DNA from: Astropecten irregularis | Lineage: Eukaryota > Echinodermata > Asteroidea > Paxillosida > Astropectinidae | NCBI GenBank assembly: GCA_963971285.1 | Contig: OZ020254.1 | Location: 12,834,001 to 12,898,000, forward strand | DNA length: 64,000 nt | Direction: 5' to 3' | Shown: piece by piece, positions 56,901 through 64,000 of the stretch | How the letters are laid out: each line of letters begins with the position of its first letter | Position numbering within the stretch: the stretch's first letter is position 1 | Notes under the pieces: generated by a model | Databases searched by the model: none | What the model saw: the letters and a program-made list of their open reading frames with translations, nothing else | What the model was told of the DNA's origin: nothing | Translations under genes and position numbers: made by a program

Positions 56901-59900
56901 TTACACCTCATTTTTATTTAGATACTATTATTATTATTTTGGTCTATTCTTATTATCTTTTGGTACGTATAAATGCTAGACCATGACTATGTTAGATTGA
57001 CCAACCTGTCTCAATATGTTTCTCATCCATCCAGTCGTTTTCATCAGTCACTGGGGCAATAATGATAGGTGGTGGAATGATTGGTGCTGTCATCACTGGT
57101 GTATACGTAGACAAAACTAAGAGATTTGAGTCTACTGCTAAGATGTGCTTCGCTGCAGCAGTACTGGGACTCATTGCCTTCTGCACAGTGAGTTAACAAC
57201 ATTCCATGGAATTAAGTTGAGATAGTTATAATGTGAAAGGTTATTGGCATAATATATGAGCCGATCCTTAGCTGGTGTCCATTGCAAACCTAACCTTTGA
57301 CTGGTAACCTTTGACTGGTCCTCAGCCATGGGCTGCCCATACTAAACCCTATTTCATAGGCCTTTTTCATGGCGCATTCATTTTGTCACCTTCCTTGTAT
57401 ACCCTTTGGAAAAGACAACACCAATTCTAAAAAGAAAATGGGTGCCAGACTATTTTGAATCCATGCCTTCGTTTGATTGCACTGCTTTGAGTGCAGGATG
57501 GATGTATACCGTAAATAAGGCCTATAGTGTGGTTTCGTACCCAGGGCCAGATGTGGTGGTCTCCATGACACATGACACTTAGGGCGCGCATTACATTATT
57601 CACTGCATGAATATTATCTATGAATATCATGCGCAAGACAACAAAGAATGGTGGCGCAGGAGAGACATCAGAAATATCTTCGCACACATATCACAAATTC
57701 ACAAATATCTGCGCAGGTTTGTGACGCGCGATAGATCAACATCACAAACCTGCGCACATTTTCTTTGTGTGTCTTTTTATAATTGTGTGGCATAGTTTTT
57801 TTAATAATCTTTGTTTGCTTAGTTACGGGACGAAGAATTGAAGTTAAATGCAAACAAAAAGTTATTAAAACAGCATTCAAGTGCCGCGACAAGTGCAATA
57901 ACGGAGTGCAGTTATTGGTTGTGATTCGCCAATAACGTCATATGTCATGGCGGCCACAAAAATGCGTGATGACACTATTAAGAGTTATTTCTGACATCAG
58001 TGTTTGTAATCATAATAATTTGGAATAGACTTGGAAGTTTGTGTCAAGTTTGTTTCTTGGCATCCATCATTAGATTGTATTGAGTGTGTATGCCTAGGAT
58101 TGCAGTACTACCATCCACGTCAAAGTCTAGCACCAATTTCAGAACATTTCCTATTTTTTGGTGCCTGTTTGAGAACCGAGTGGGCCAATGTTATAGCCCT
58201 GCTTAGCACACAAATTTTGCTAACCATGAACTTTCTGTCTTAATGTCCATGTTTTGTGTATTGCTTGCGATTGTTCTTTGGCTGTTGTTTGCTGACTATT
58301 AATATAATGTGGGATTTTGTTATTGAGCAAGAAATTTTGCGCGGGGCAATTTTTTCATACTTAACAGCTCTATGAAATTGGCCCCTATTTGTTTCAAGAT
58401 TCAAACAGACACATCCTTATACTTTGGAAATGCTTGAAATGACTGTTGATTTGTAAATATCCCACACAGTTTTCCTCCTACACCGGAGTGGACGTTTTCA
58501 TCGCAGTCAGTGCCGGGGTGTTTGGTACGTTTGGCTTTGGTGCTTACCCTGTTATGATGGAGCTAGGAGTAGAAACAACTTTCCCAGTTGCTGAAGGAAC
58601 CAGTACCGGCTTTTTGGTCATGGCTGGGTGAGTTTCCCCCTGTAACGATGGAATATCGTGCTCCGTCAAGTCTTTAGGTTTGAGGAACGAACGATCTTTT
58701 ACTTTGAAGTAAGTAAACACTCACAAAACATCAGTTAATTGATTGTGCATTGCTGTGGCCTAGTGGTCTGGAGTGTCGAACTATTATTATTATTATTAAT
58801 TGCAACAGAGCTGTTTAAAGACAGCGTACAGGATTTGCAAGGCCTAAAAAAAAAATAATAATTGAGTTTGAGACTGAAAATGGACAGTTTGTAAACAGTG
58901 CAAATAGTCACCATGGTTAATCTTTGTTCATCATATGGAGGGTTTTTCAAGGTAATCAAGATTTAGTGTCTTTTAAAAGAGTTTGTTTGTTTAGCATTTC
59001 AAAAACGTGTGTAACTGTGAAGGATTCGGAAGGGGGCAAGATTATTTCAGCTGTATTTCTGCTATCCAGATGAAAAAAGCATACAAAGGTACATCTGTAA
59101 GGAAGTTAAAAGACCTTCACTTCTGTTTAAGTATGAAATTCAGCCAAAACGCACATCTTTGCAAATCCTATATGCTCCCTTTAAGGTCCTTTGTTCTGAA
59201 TATGTCTTGTGGTTGTAGGTGGAATATCCAGTTTATAGCAGTTTCACAATAATAACAGCTGAGTATGGGTAATTTGGGGAGACATTCCCATAGTGTTGTG
59301 CATTAAACTTTAATTACCTTTTTCTAAACATCATCCAAAGCAATGAACTTGGAATTGACATACATGTATGTTCATATTGAGGGCATTCTCAATATTGTCT
59401 TCTATCAAGATATGTTTTTAAAAGGCAGCTGATACTTAGAGAGACGTTGAAATATCTTCCAATTATGTTCACTTTCAGACGCTAACCTGTCTTATTGATA
59501 CCCAATTTATGATAAATATTAGCATTTATAATGTGTACATTATCTGGAAAGTACCATTCATTATCCATGGTCATTGGGCAAACATTCTTGAAGCCATCTG
59601 AACTCCCTGGGGAGTATACAGCCCTGACTGCTACAAGCGCATGAAGGCTAATCAAGCACAAAGCCATCTCTACCTTCATAGGTACTCATTTAAACCTGGG
59701 AGCAATATGTGACAAAGCGTCTAGCCCAAGGATGCAAGCACCACTAGCCCATGCCTGGATTCGAACCCACCATCTGTAGATCTTGAGTACGACACACCAG
59801 ACAACTAGGCCAAGTCGCCCCACAAAATATTTTGAAAGCTCTTCCATCTGAGTGCTGGTATTACATTCCAGAGATCCTAATAATTTAGCCACCCCATTCC

Positions 59901-60608
59901 CCGATCCTGACTGAAGATCTTGCATGGTTTTTATGTTTGGTTGCAGTCAAGTGCAAGGCATCATTGGGATATTGATAGGGCAGTACACAGCCAGTGACCT
60001 GACTGCAGATGAAGAAGCAATCTCCCAGTGTGTAGGATCAGTTACCCCTCAGGATTTCACCGGTGAGTTCAGCAAAGTTGCATCATTCTTAAGGATCACT
60101 TTTCTCCTCAATGTGGGCACCGTATGGGACCGAAATTTTCACAGATGACTGTTACTGTATTTGTGTTGATATTTTTGCCTATGAATCTACTATTTTATGC
60201 AGGGTACGTAAATCTGGGGATCCGTACATCTGGGATCACGGATTCTAGTAATCCGGATCCCATTTTAGTGTACCCTGCATAGGACGTGGATCCGCAAATC
60301 TGGGATCCTCTGCGTTATAAAACAAATAGGGCCTTAGTTTTTGATAAAGGATCCTGCTAGGATCGAAACGCATCCGGCCCTCTTTACTCCAAGCAAATAA
60401 AATAGTTGAGGTGTGTTTTTTGTTTTCAGTTCCCTTGCTGGTTCTCGGAGGTTATGCAACTTTCATTGTGTGTATCTTCTTGTTGTTCTTCCGTACTGAA
60501 AACCGACGACTCAAAGCGGAGGAGAGACATGCAGCCGATAGCATCTTGAGTTTCAGTTCCCAGTCTCATGGCACTCCAGTACACAGCCCTTCCAGCGTCT
60601 ATTCATAA
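50716..60608 (+). CDS. SLC49A3: SLC49A3/MFSD7-like major facilitator transporter, 9 coding exons, 502 aa
   Basis: Major-facilitator membrane transporter of the SLC49 (FLVCR-related) family; the substrate of SLC49A3 itself is not firmly established, though FLVCR1/2 relatives carry choline. Nine GT/AG exons join into 1,509 nt ending TAA. The 502-aa protein (human about 559) begins with a short Ser-rich cytosolic tail, then 12 predicted membrane helices. Diagnostic segments shared with human MFSD7: SFAPVAD...NWLSLIYM, WILDTFGLR (loop 2-3), [40 protein letters not shown] (central loop), VYVDKTKRF (loop 8-9), FGFGAYPVMMELGVE, FPVAEGTSTG. The start is the first ATG after the acceptor cttag (MDDEKLL), so a non-coding first exon must lie upstream. 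No break seen. FLVCR1/2 would be the alternative, but VPPTPPS and WILDTFGLR favour SLC49A3. Confidence 0.93.
51040..51345 (+). mobile_element. tRNA-derived repeat type 2 (SINE)
   Basis: accttggcctagtggtctgg (A box), attgtgggttcgaatcc (B box), then tcacatattgctcctcttc, cccagggagttgagattg body. In SLC49A3 intron 1. Confidence 0.78.
51365..51550 (+). repeat. Relative of the AGGGATGTGA element
   Basis: aagggtgtgaaaattcag, tgtacacctgctctgtgc and (gt)n near 51,525 follow the 25.0-kb copy. Confidence 0.5.
51589..51747 (+). CDS. SLC49A3: SLC49A3 coding exon 2
   Basis: Residues 66-118: WISFAPVADLTASYY, NWLSLIYMVASIPVGFLSTW (helix 2) and ILDTFGLRVG, the family's version of the MFS loop 2-3 motif. Acceptor ttccag, donor gtaagt. 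Confidence 0.95.
51770..51925. repeat. Dispersed repeat, inverted relative of 41.09 kb
   Basis: agagtctccggctccggctcc, gaaaatataggttgtgg, aaaccagagaatctac and aaaagcctctattttg. Confidence 0.65.
52120..52590 (-). mobile_element. Diverged hAT-like relic
   Basis: ttaaccgacccaaattaaat and aaccggatatgatattat...gatgttgcccatctc echo the complement of 31.12-31.47 kb. Very degraded. Confidence 0.35.
52675..52770. repeat. GATCCTAGCAGGATC foldback
   Basis: gggcctgacattttgatcc and ggatcaaaacgtcagacc, both next to taactcc-type ends; minimal form of the family. Confidence 0.72.
52885..53215. mobile_element. Inverted dimer of tRNA-derived type 1 (both units complete)
   Basis: Minus unit 52,912-52,985 (ggatttgagccagcgacc; ctaccaactgagcaaccc) faces plus unit 53,081-53,150 (tctggatagctcag; ggttcgaatcc), joined by a gtgcccctaatagtcaatta segment that is itself inverted. 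Promoter boxes point outward from the centre. Confidence 0.78.
53272..53618 (-). mobile_element. TTAA element, family B
   Basis: ttaaaggtacatgtagtatc to tgatattacctttaa. Right end 40 bp before SLC49A3 exon 3 in a 1.9-kb intron. Confidence 0.82.
53659..53955 (+). CDS. SLC49A3: SLC49A3 coding exon 3
   Basis: Residues 119-217, the largest exon: LLGAWLNLIGLLMRYL (helix 3), FVFLMVGQGIAASAQPFLLF (helix 4), [20 protein letters not shown], then helix 5 and DIPTM. The acceptor lies 40 bp after a TTAA element. Confidence 0.96.
54209..54505. mobile_element. Two tandem GGTC-GATTTCACCAA-type palindromic elements
   Basis: 54,209-54,346 (tgtttcaccaaacttatcg ... cttcgtgaaatcaac) and 54,347-54,505 (atcacgaaactcattgta ... 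ctttgtgaaatcaacccc) are neighbouring copies of the 6.49-kb family. Confidence 0.68.
54720..54968. mobile_element. GCTTAGCA / GAAATTGGCC palindromic element
   Basis: aggggccaatcacagtgctg start, agctccatgaaattggcccc end; full-length member, useful as family reference. Confidence 0.75.
55183..55317 (+). CDS. SLC49A3: SLC49A3 coding exon 4
   Basis: Residues 218-262: helix 6 (IPGGVAAAMMTLGFC) and the central cytosolic loop [20 protein letters not shown], matching human [21 protein letters not shown]. Donor gtaaat. Confidence 0.94.
55343..55498. mobile_element. Strong hairpin element (156 bp)
   Basis: aaggtaggattgtggtgacac, catgtattctcttc at left pair with gaagagattacatg, gtgtcactgcaaacctacctt at right; a second inner pair is ggttctgagaagaac. 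Lies 25 bp after the exon 4 donor of SLC49A3. Confidence 0.78.
55661..56027 (-). mobile_element. TTAA element, family A
   Basis: ttaaaggtatagtacatgat to accaatcatgtattatac, ctttaa. Right end 51 bp before SLC49A3 exon 5. Confidence 0.83.
56079..56195 (+). CDS. SLC49A3: SLC49A3 coding exon 5
   Basis: Residues 263-301: helix 7 (AYWLLLLVFGAGLGLFNTV) and SSLVEQLLCSKGYTD (human SALLEQILCASGHSS). Acceptor ttgcag, donor gtaagt. Confidence 0.94.
56365..56600 (+). mobile_element. tRNA-derived repeat type 2 (SINE), internally deleted
   Basis: ggttgccgtggcctagtggtc, gattgtgggttcaaatcc, ttgctcctcttcatggatgg; the acacctgggtg portion of the body is missing. Confidence 0.74.
56688..56880 (-). mobile_element. 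tRNA-derived repeat type 3
   Basis: gcccttcaaccacgtag, gctcaggtgggattcgaacc and ccttactagt-type anticodon region, followed by gtgaatcgaatccct. Confidence 0.7.
57035..57187 (+). CDS. SLC49A3: SLC49A3 coding exon 6
   Basis: Residues 302-352: helix 8 (GAIMIGGGMIGAVITG), loop VYVDKTKRF and helix 9. VDKTK is the second-half counterpart of the loop 2-3 motif. Acceptor catccag, donor gtgagt. Confidence 0.93.
57590..57770. repeat. Inverted repeat around ctgcgcaggtttgtgac
   Basis: aatatctgcgcaggtttgtg and cacaaacctgcgcaca face each other about 10 bp apart, with caca/tgtg wings. Confidence 0.6.
58180..58385. mobile_element. GCTTAGCA / GAAATTGGCC palindromic element
   Basis: gggccaatgttatagccctg start, ctctatgaaattggcccc end. 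Confidence 0.73.
58470..58627 (+). CDS. SLC49A3: SLC49A3 coding exon 7
   Basis: Residues 353-405: helix 10 (VFIAVSAGVFGTFGFGAYPV), MMELGVETTFPVAEGTSTG and the start of helix 11. Leaves phase 2. Confidence 0.95.
58752..59184 (+). mobile_element. tRNA type 2 head fragment followed by a family C TTAA element
   Basis: 58,752-58,785 is gctgtggcctagtggtctgg only, cut at an (att)n tract. 58,815-59,184 is family C (ttaaagacagcgtacaggat to atatgctccctttaa). Confidence 0.74.
59270..59480. repeat. Half copy of the gggagacat element
   Basis: tttggggagacattcccatag, aatgaacttggaattgac and acgttgaaatatcttcc follow 14.28-14.55 kb. Confidence 0.6.
59553..59825 (-). mobile_element. tRNA-derived repeat type 2 (SINE)
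   Basis: ctccctggggagtatacag, gcaatatgtgacaaagcg, ggattcgaacccaccatc and gacaactaggccaag, minus strand. Confidence 0.75.
59947..60062 (+). CDS. SLC49A3: SLC49A3 coding exon 8
   Basis: Residues 405-443: GQVQGIIGILIGQYTA (helix 11, human GQAEGILIMLAMTAL) and an extracellular segment with one Cys. Leaves phase 1, donor gtgagt. Confidence 0.92.
60111..60400. repeat. Cluster of repeat scraps in SLC49A3 intron 8
   Basis: 60,111-60,193 is a family B fragment (gggcaccgtatgggaccg, gatgactgttactg). 60,199-60,283 has tgcagggtac ends with ggatcc boxes inside. 60,340-60,400 is a GATCCTGCTAGGATC foldback half. Confidence 0.6.
60430..60608 (+). CDS. SLC49A3: SLC49A3 coding exon 9 and stop
   Basis: Residues 444-502: helix 12 (LLVLGGYATFIVCIFLLFF), then FRTENRRLKAEERHA (human FHTPYRRLQAE) and a Ser-rich cytosolic C-tail, TAA at 60,606-60,608. 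Confidence 0.94.
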
Positions 60609-60678
60609 TGATCAATCGTGTACGTGCCCCCTTTGTTTGTTTGTTGTTTTTTTTTTTACGTAAAACGTGACTTAAATT

Positions 60679-61202
60679 CAGGGCGAGTCAAAACGAGCTT
60701 GACCGGGATTGATGATTTTTGCAGAAGAAATAAATGACACTCAAAAATGTATTAATTTTAGGCATATATTTAACAAGCACTCTCTTCTGCTTATTAGGAA
60801 ATGAAACAAATTGATCATTCCTAAGAGGACATATATGTCTATTTTAATGAAAGTTCGCATTTTGCAAGCTGTCCATGGAATGCTTAACAAAACAAATGTA
60901 AAGTACGCATTTTAGCAGTGTAGCATTTTAGCTGTGCATTTTAGATGAAATGACTCTTTAATACCCTTTCAGATGTTTAGATTCAGTCAAGTATTAACAT
61001 TCTATGGACAGCTTGCAACATGAGTACCTTTATTAAAATAGACATAACTCCTCTTAGGAATGATCAATTTGTTTCATTCTTTTTTTCCCGATAAGCAAGA
61101 TAGAGTGGTTCTTAAATAATGCTTTACTGAACTTTTGAGTGTCATTTGTTTGTTTTTGAAAAACATCACCAAACCCAGTCAAGTTCTTTTTGACTCACCC
61201 TG
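60679..61202. mobile_element. mariner-type palindromic MITE (probable 3'UTR or flank of SLC49A3)
   Basis: CAGGGCGAGTCAAAACGAGC to tctttttgactcaccctg with TA after it. Begins about 70 bp past the stop codon; its interior offers an AATAAA at 60,729. Confidence 0.8.
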
Positions 61203-61765
61203 TATGGAACTAAAGACAGAAACAGCTCCAAGACAAGTTGACAACATGTTGTTTAGCCTTCCATAAAAGCAATTTATTATAGACCATGAGTGTTTAAAAA
61301 TGGGGGGAAAAAATCAGGTACAGTTAAATGCAAATCTTAACAGCATCAGGAACAATTGAAGACAACCATTGAATAATGATGTACATATTAGCACGATTTG
61401 TAAAAACGGTTTGTAATTTTGTGTAATTTTTTGTACTTATCACTTAACTGGGTTGTTGTCGAATTTCATTAGTTACTGGGAGACCAGTAGCTTAATGTCT
61501 TTTGACAGTTATCAAGTCAAAATCCTGATTTCCTTCATAAATTTGTAAATATTCTGATTTTTTCTGAATGAAATTGGTTTTCTGAACAAACATTCAGCAG
61601 TAACAATCAATTGTTTTGAATTTGGGAACTCAAAAATGTCGCATGATTATTTTGAAGCAATGCTTCTAATTTTTTGTATTTTGACAAAATTTCCTTGACT
61701 CAGTACCATCAAAAGTGATAAACTGCTGCAAACTGCTCATCAGGCAAAATAATGACCTAAAATTT
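61203..61765. other. AT-rich flank, nothing recognised
   Basis: No open frame or repeat border I can support; may include SLC49A3 3'UTR. Confidence 0.35.
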
Positions 61766-61885
61766 ATAAAATGCTTGGAGTAGGTCCTGACACGTTTCGA
61801 GGATCTTTATCGAAGGCTAAATAAAGCCTTTGATAAAGATCCTGCTAGGATGGAAATACGTCAGGCCCTCCTAACTCCAAGCCTC
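61765..61885. repeat. GATCCTGCTAGGATC-family foldback
   Basis: cttggagtaggtcctgacac at left, atacgtcaggccctcctaac, tccaagc at right; complete copy of the family. Confidence 0.75.
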
Positions 61886-62059
61886 TGTAAATAGTTATAA
61901 AAGTCAGTGACCCTTAAGAGCACTTAAAATGATTATATTATTTCATCCGATTTCCTTGTCATTTTTATGGAGAAATTTGTTCAAATTGTTAGTTTCAGTA
62001 CTAAAACTGTAAGGTGCCCTTTAATTAAAGTGAACAAATTCCAAAATTTATAATCAATC

Positions 62060-62360
62060 TGTATATGTGTCAAAATGTTGACATTTTTTTTGAGAAAAGA
62101 GTTCCACTATTAAACAACAACACTTTGACACCCTGTGCACAAACCCTATGGCACTGAATTGGTGTGCACGGCACATGGCATTTTGAGATTAGAAAATGGC
62201 TGCCGCTGCAACTTTGAAGTCTATCATAGTCAAAAACACCCCAGAAACTCTGACAGGTAGGCATCCCAAGTTCTACATAGCTGAAATTTAAGTTAATCAT
62301 TACTTGTATTTGATGTTACTTTAGTTAGTTCTTCAAGGATGTAATGCTTTTTCCATTGCC
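62060..62360. mobile_element. Diverged relative of the GGAAAGAATTCCACTG element
   Basis: gaaaagagttccactatt, caaaccctatggcactga, aaaatggctgccgctgc and the right aaggatgtaatgctttttcc match 2.0 and 5.4 kb at low identity. Confidence 0.6.
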
Positions 62361-63029
62361 CGTCAGTATAAGAATCATTCATTTTTTTTTAATAACTTTT
62401 TTTTTCTATCAATTTTATTTTCTCATTGATATTGATTTTCTCCACTCATTTTTGATTGATGAGAAATCAGCTGCTTTGTGGAAAATACACATGGCATTTT
62501 GATAAAATGGTTTAAAAGAAATGGAATTTATTTTTCAGCAATAAAAACAAATATTGTACAGTATACGTAGTTCTGTGATGAATCAGCCTCAAGTTTTTAT
62601 GGTCATGAGAAATGTATGTGGATCACATATGCCTACAAAGCTGCTGCACCAATTATTATGAAGCAAAAGGAGACTTTGCATTGTGGAGTTTTTTGGGCGT
62701 TGATTTTGATGGAAGAGTCATTCCACAAAGTTGAAGCATGATTTTTGCAATGAATGTCCCTGTAAAATGGCAAAAATAGCAAGGGGTACCCCTTGCAGTT
62801 TTGGGCAATTTTAGTCCAAAATTCAACGTTTCTAAATCTAATACAGAAATCACCCCTACTTGTGTATGAGAGTACAGAGAACACATTTCCAGCGAGAAAA
62901 CATCTTGTTTGATCGTTTTAATACATATTGTATCATTTTAAACTTGCATCCGAAAATGGCAAGTTTGGGTAAATTTTCACCCAATATTCAAAGTTTCTAA
63001 ATCTTACAGAAATTACCCCTACAACTGAG

Positions 63030-64000
63030 CAATCTACTGGGGGAACTACCGGGGGCACTACTCCATACTGGGGGAACTACTAGGGGGCACTACTCCATAC
63101 TGGGGGAACTACTAGGGGGCACTACTCCATACTGGGGGAACTACTAGGGGGCACTACTCCATACTGGGGGAACTACTAGGGGGCACTACTCCATACTGGG
63201 GGAACTACTAGGGGAACTACCGGGGGCACTTCTTCATACTAGGGGAACAACCAGGGGCACTACTCCATACTGGGGGAACTACTAGGGGAACTACCGGGGG
63301 CACTACTCCATACTGGGGGAACTACTAGGGGAACTACCGGGGGCACTTCTTCATACTAGGGGAACTACCAGGGGCACTACTCCATACTGGGGGAACTACT
63401 AGGGGCACTACTTCGTACTGGGGGAACTACTAGGGGAACTACCGGGGGCACTACTTCGTACTGGGGGAACTACCGGGGGCACTATTTCATACTGGGGGAA
63501 CTACCGGGGGGGGCACTACTTCATACTGGGGGAACTACCGGGGGGCACTACTCCATACTGGGGGAACTACTGGGGGAACTACCGGGGGCACTACTTCATA
63601 CTGGGGGAACTACTAGGGGCACTACTTCATACTGGGGGAACTACTGGGGGAACTACCGGGGGCACTACTTCATACTGGGGGAACTACTGGGGGGCACTAC
63701 TTCATACTGGGGGAACTACTAGGGGGCACTACTTCATACTGGGGGAACTACTGGGGAAACTACCGGGGGCACTACTTCATACTGGGGAACTACTGGGGGA
63801 ACTACCGAGGAACTACCGGGGGCACTTCTTCATACTGGGGGAACTACTGGGGGGGCACTACTTCATACTGGGGGAACTACTAGGGGGCACTACTCCATAC
63901 TTGGGGAACTACCGGGGGGGGGGGAACTACTTCATACTTGGGGAACTATTAGGGGAACTACTAGGGGAACTACCGGGGGCACTACTTCATACTGGGGGAA
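63030..64000 (+). repeat. G-rich minisatellite, about 32-bp unit, runs off the window
   Basis: Core unit ctgggggaactactaggg, gggcactactccata repeats from 63,030 to the last base. Variants add a ggggaactaccg half unit, and cca/tca exchange marks sub-groups. Strong G/C strand bias (G runs of 4-9 on this strand). Confidence 0.95.

Noticed and set aside
62633-62886. Overlapping 76-83-codon minus-strand frames as a gene
   Set aside because: Two frames of equal quality overlap, with no splice context or recognised domain.

Overview
This is a window of animal nuclear DNA with large multi-exon genes on the + strand, introns of about 0.2-1.9 kb with GT/AG borders, and very many short non-autonomous transposons. 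The gene pair and the repeat style (TTAA hairpin elements, palindromic elements ending in a GGCCAATTTCAT-type motif, tRNA-derived repeats) suggest a non-vertebrate deuterostome. An echinoderm is my best guess, but it is an inference I cannot test here.

Layout. Positions 1-5.8 kb hold no gene I can support, only nested DNA transposon relics. From 5,840 to 44,027 lies a complete gene for the ribosome-biogenesis factor RRP5/PDCD11. I place 35 coding exons, all phases agree, and the protein is 1,836 aa: an N-terminal Lys-rich tail, a long tandem array of S1 RNA-binding domains, an acidic/basic linker, and C-terminal HAT repeats. From 50,716 to 60,608 lies a second complete gene on the same strand. 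It has 9 coding exons and encodes a 502-aa major-facilitator transporter of the SLC49 family, closest to SLC49A3/MFSD7. From 60.7 kb to the end there are repeats only, closing with a G-rich minisatellite of about 32 bp that runs off the window.

How the genes relate. RRP5 is a nucleolar housekeeping factor for small- and large-subunit rRNA processing. SLC49A3 is a membrane transporter. I see no functional link; they are simply neighbours about 6.7 kb apart in the same orientation.

Most intron DNA is repeats. The dominant set is several families of 350-400 bp elements (one about 590 bp) bounded by TTAAAGG...CCTTTAA, here called A to E. Some copies swap arms or ends between families, and one host element shows the TTAA target duplication directly. 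Their downstream ends often fall 25-75 bp before a 3' splice site. Other relics include two hAT-type insertions with visible 8-bp duplications, an element with a 9-bp duplication, mariner-type palindromes, pogo-like elements, four tRNA-derived repeat types (one arranged as inverted dimers) and two LINE reverse-transcriptase scraps. I saw no virus-like element.

Exon borders were placed by reading frame, splice signals and remembered similarity to the human proteins, not by alignment software. Repeat ends without a stated target duplication are approximate.
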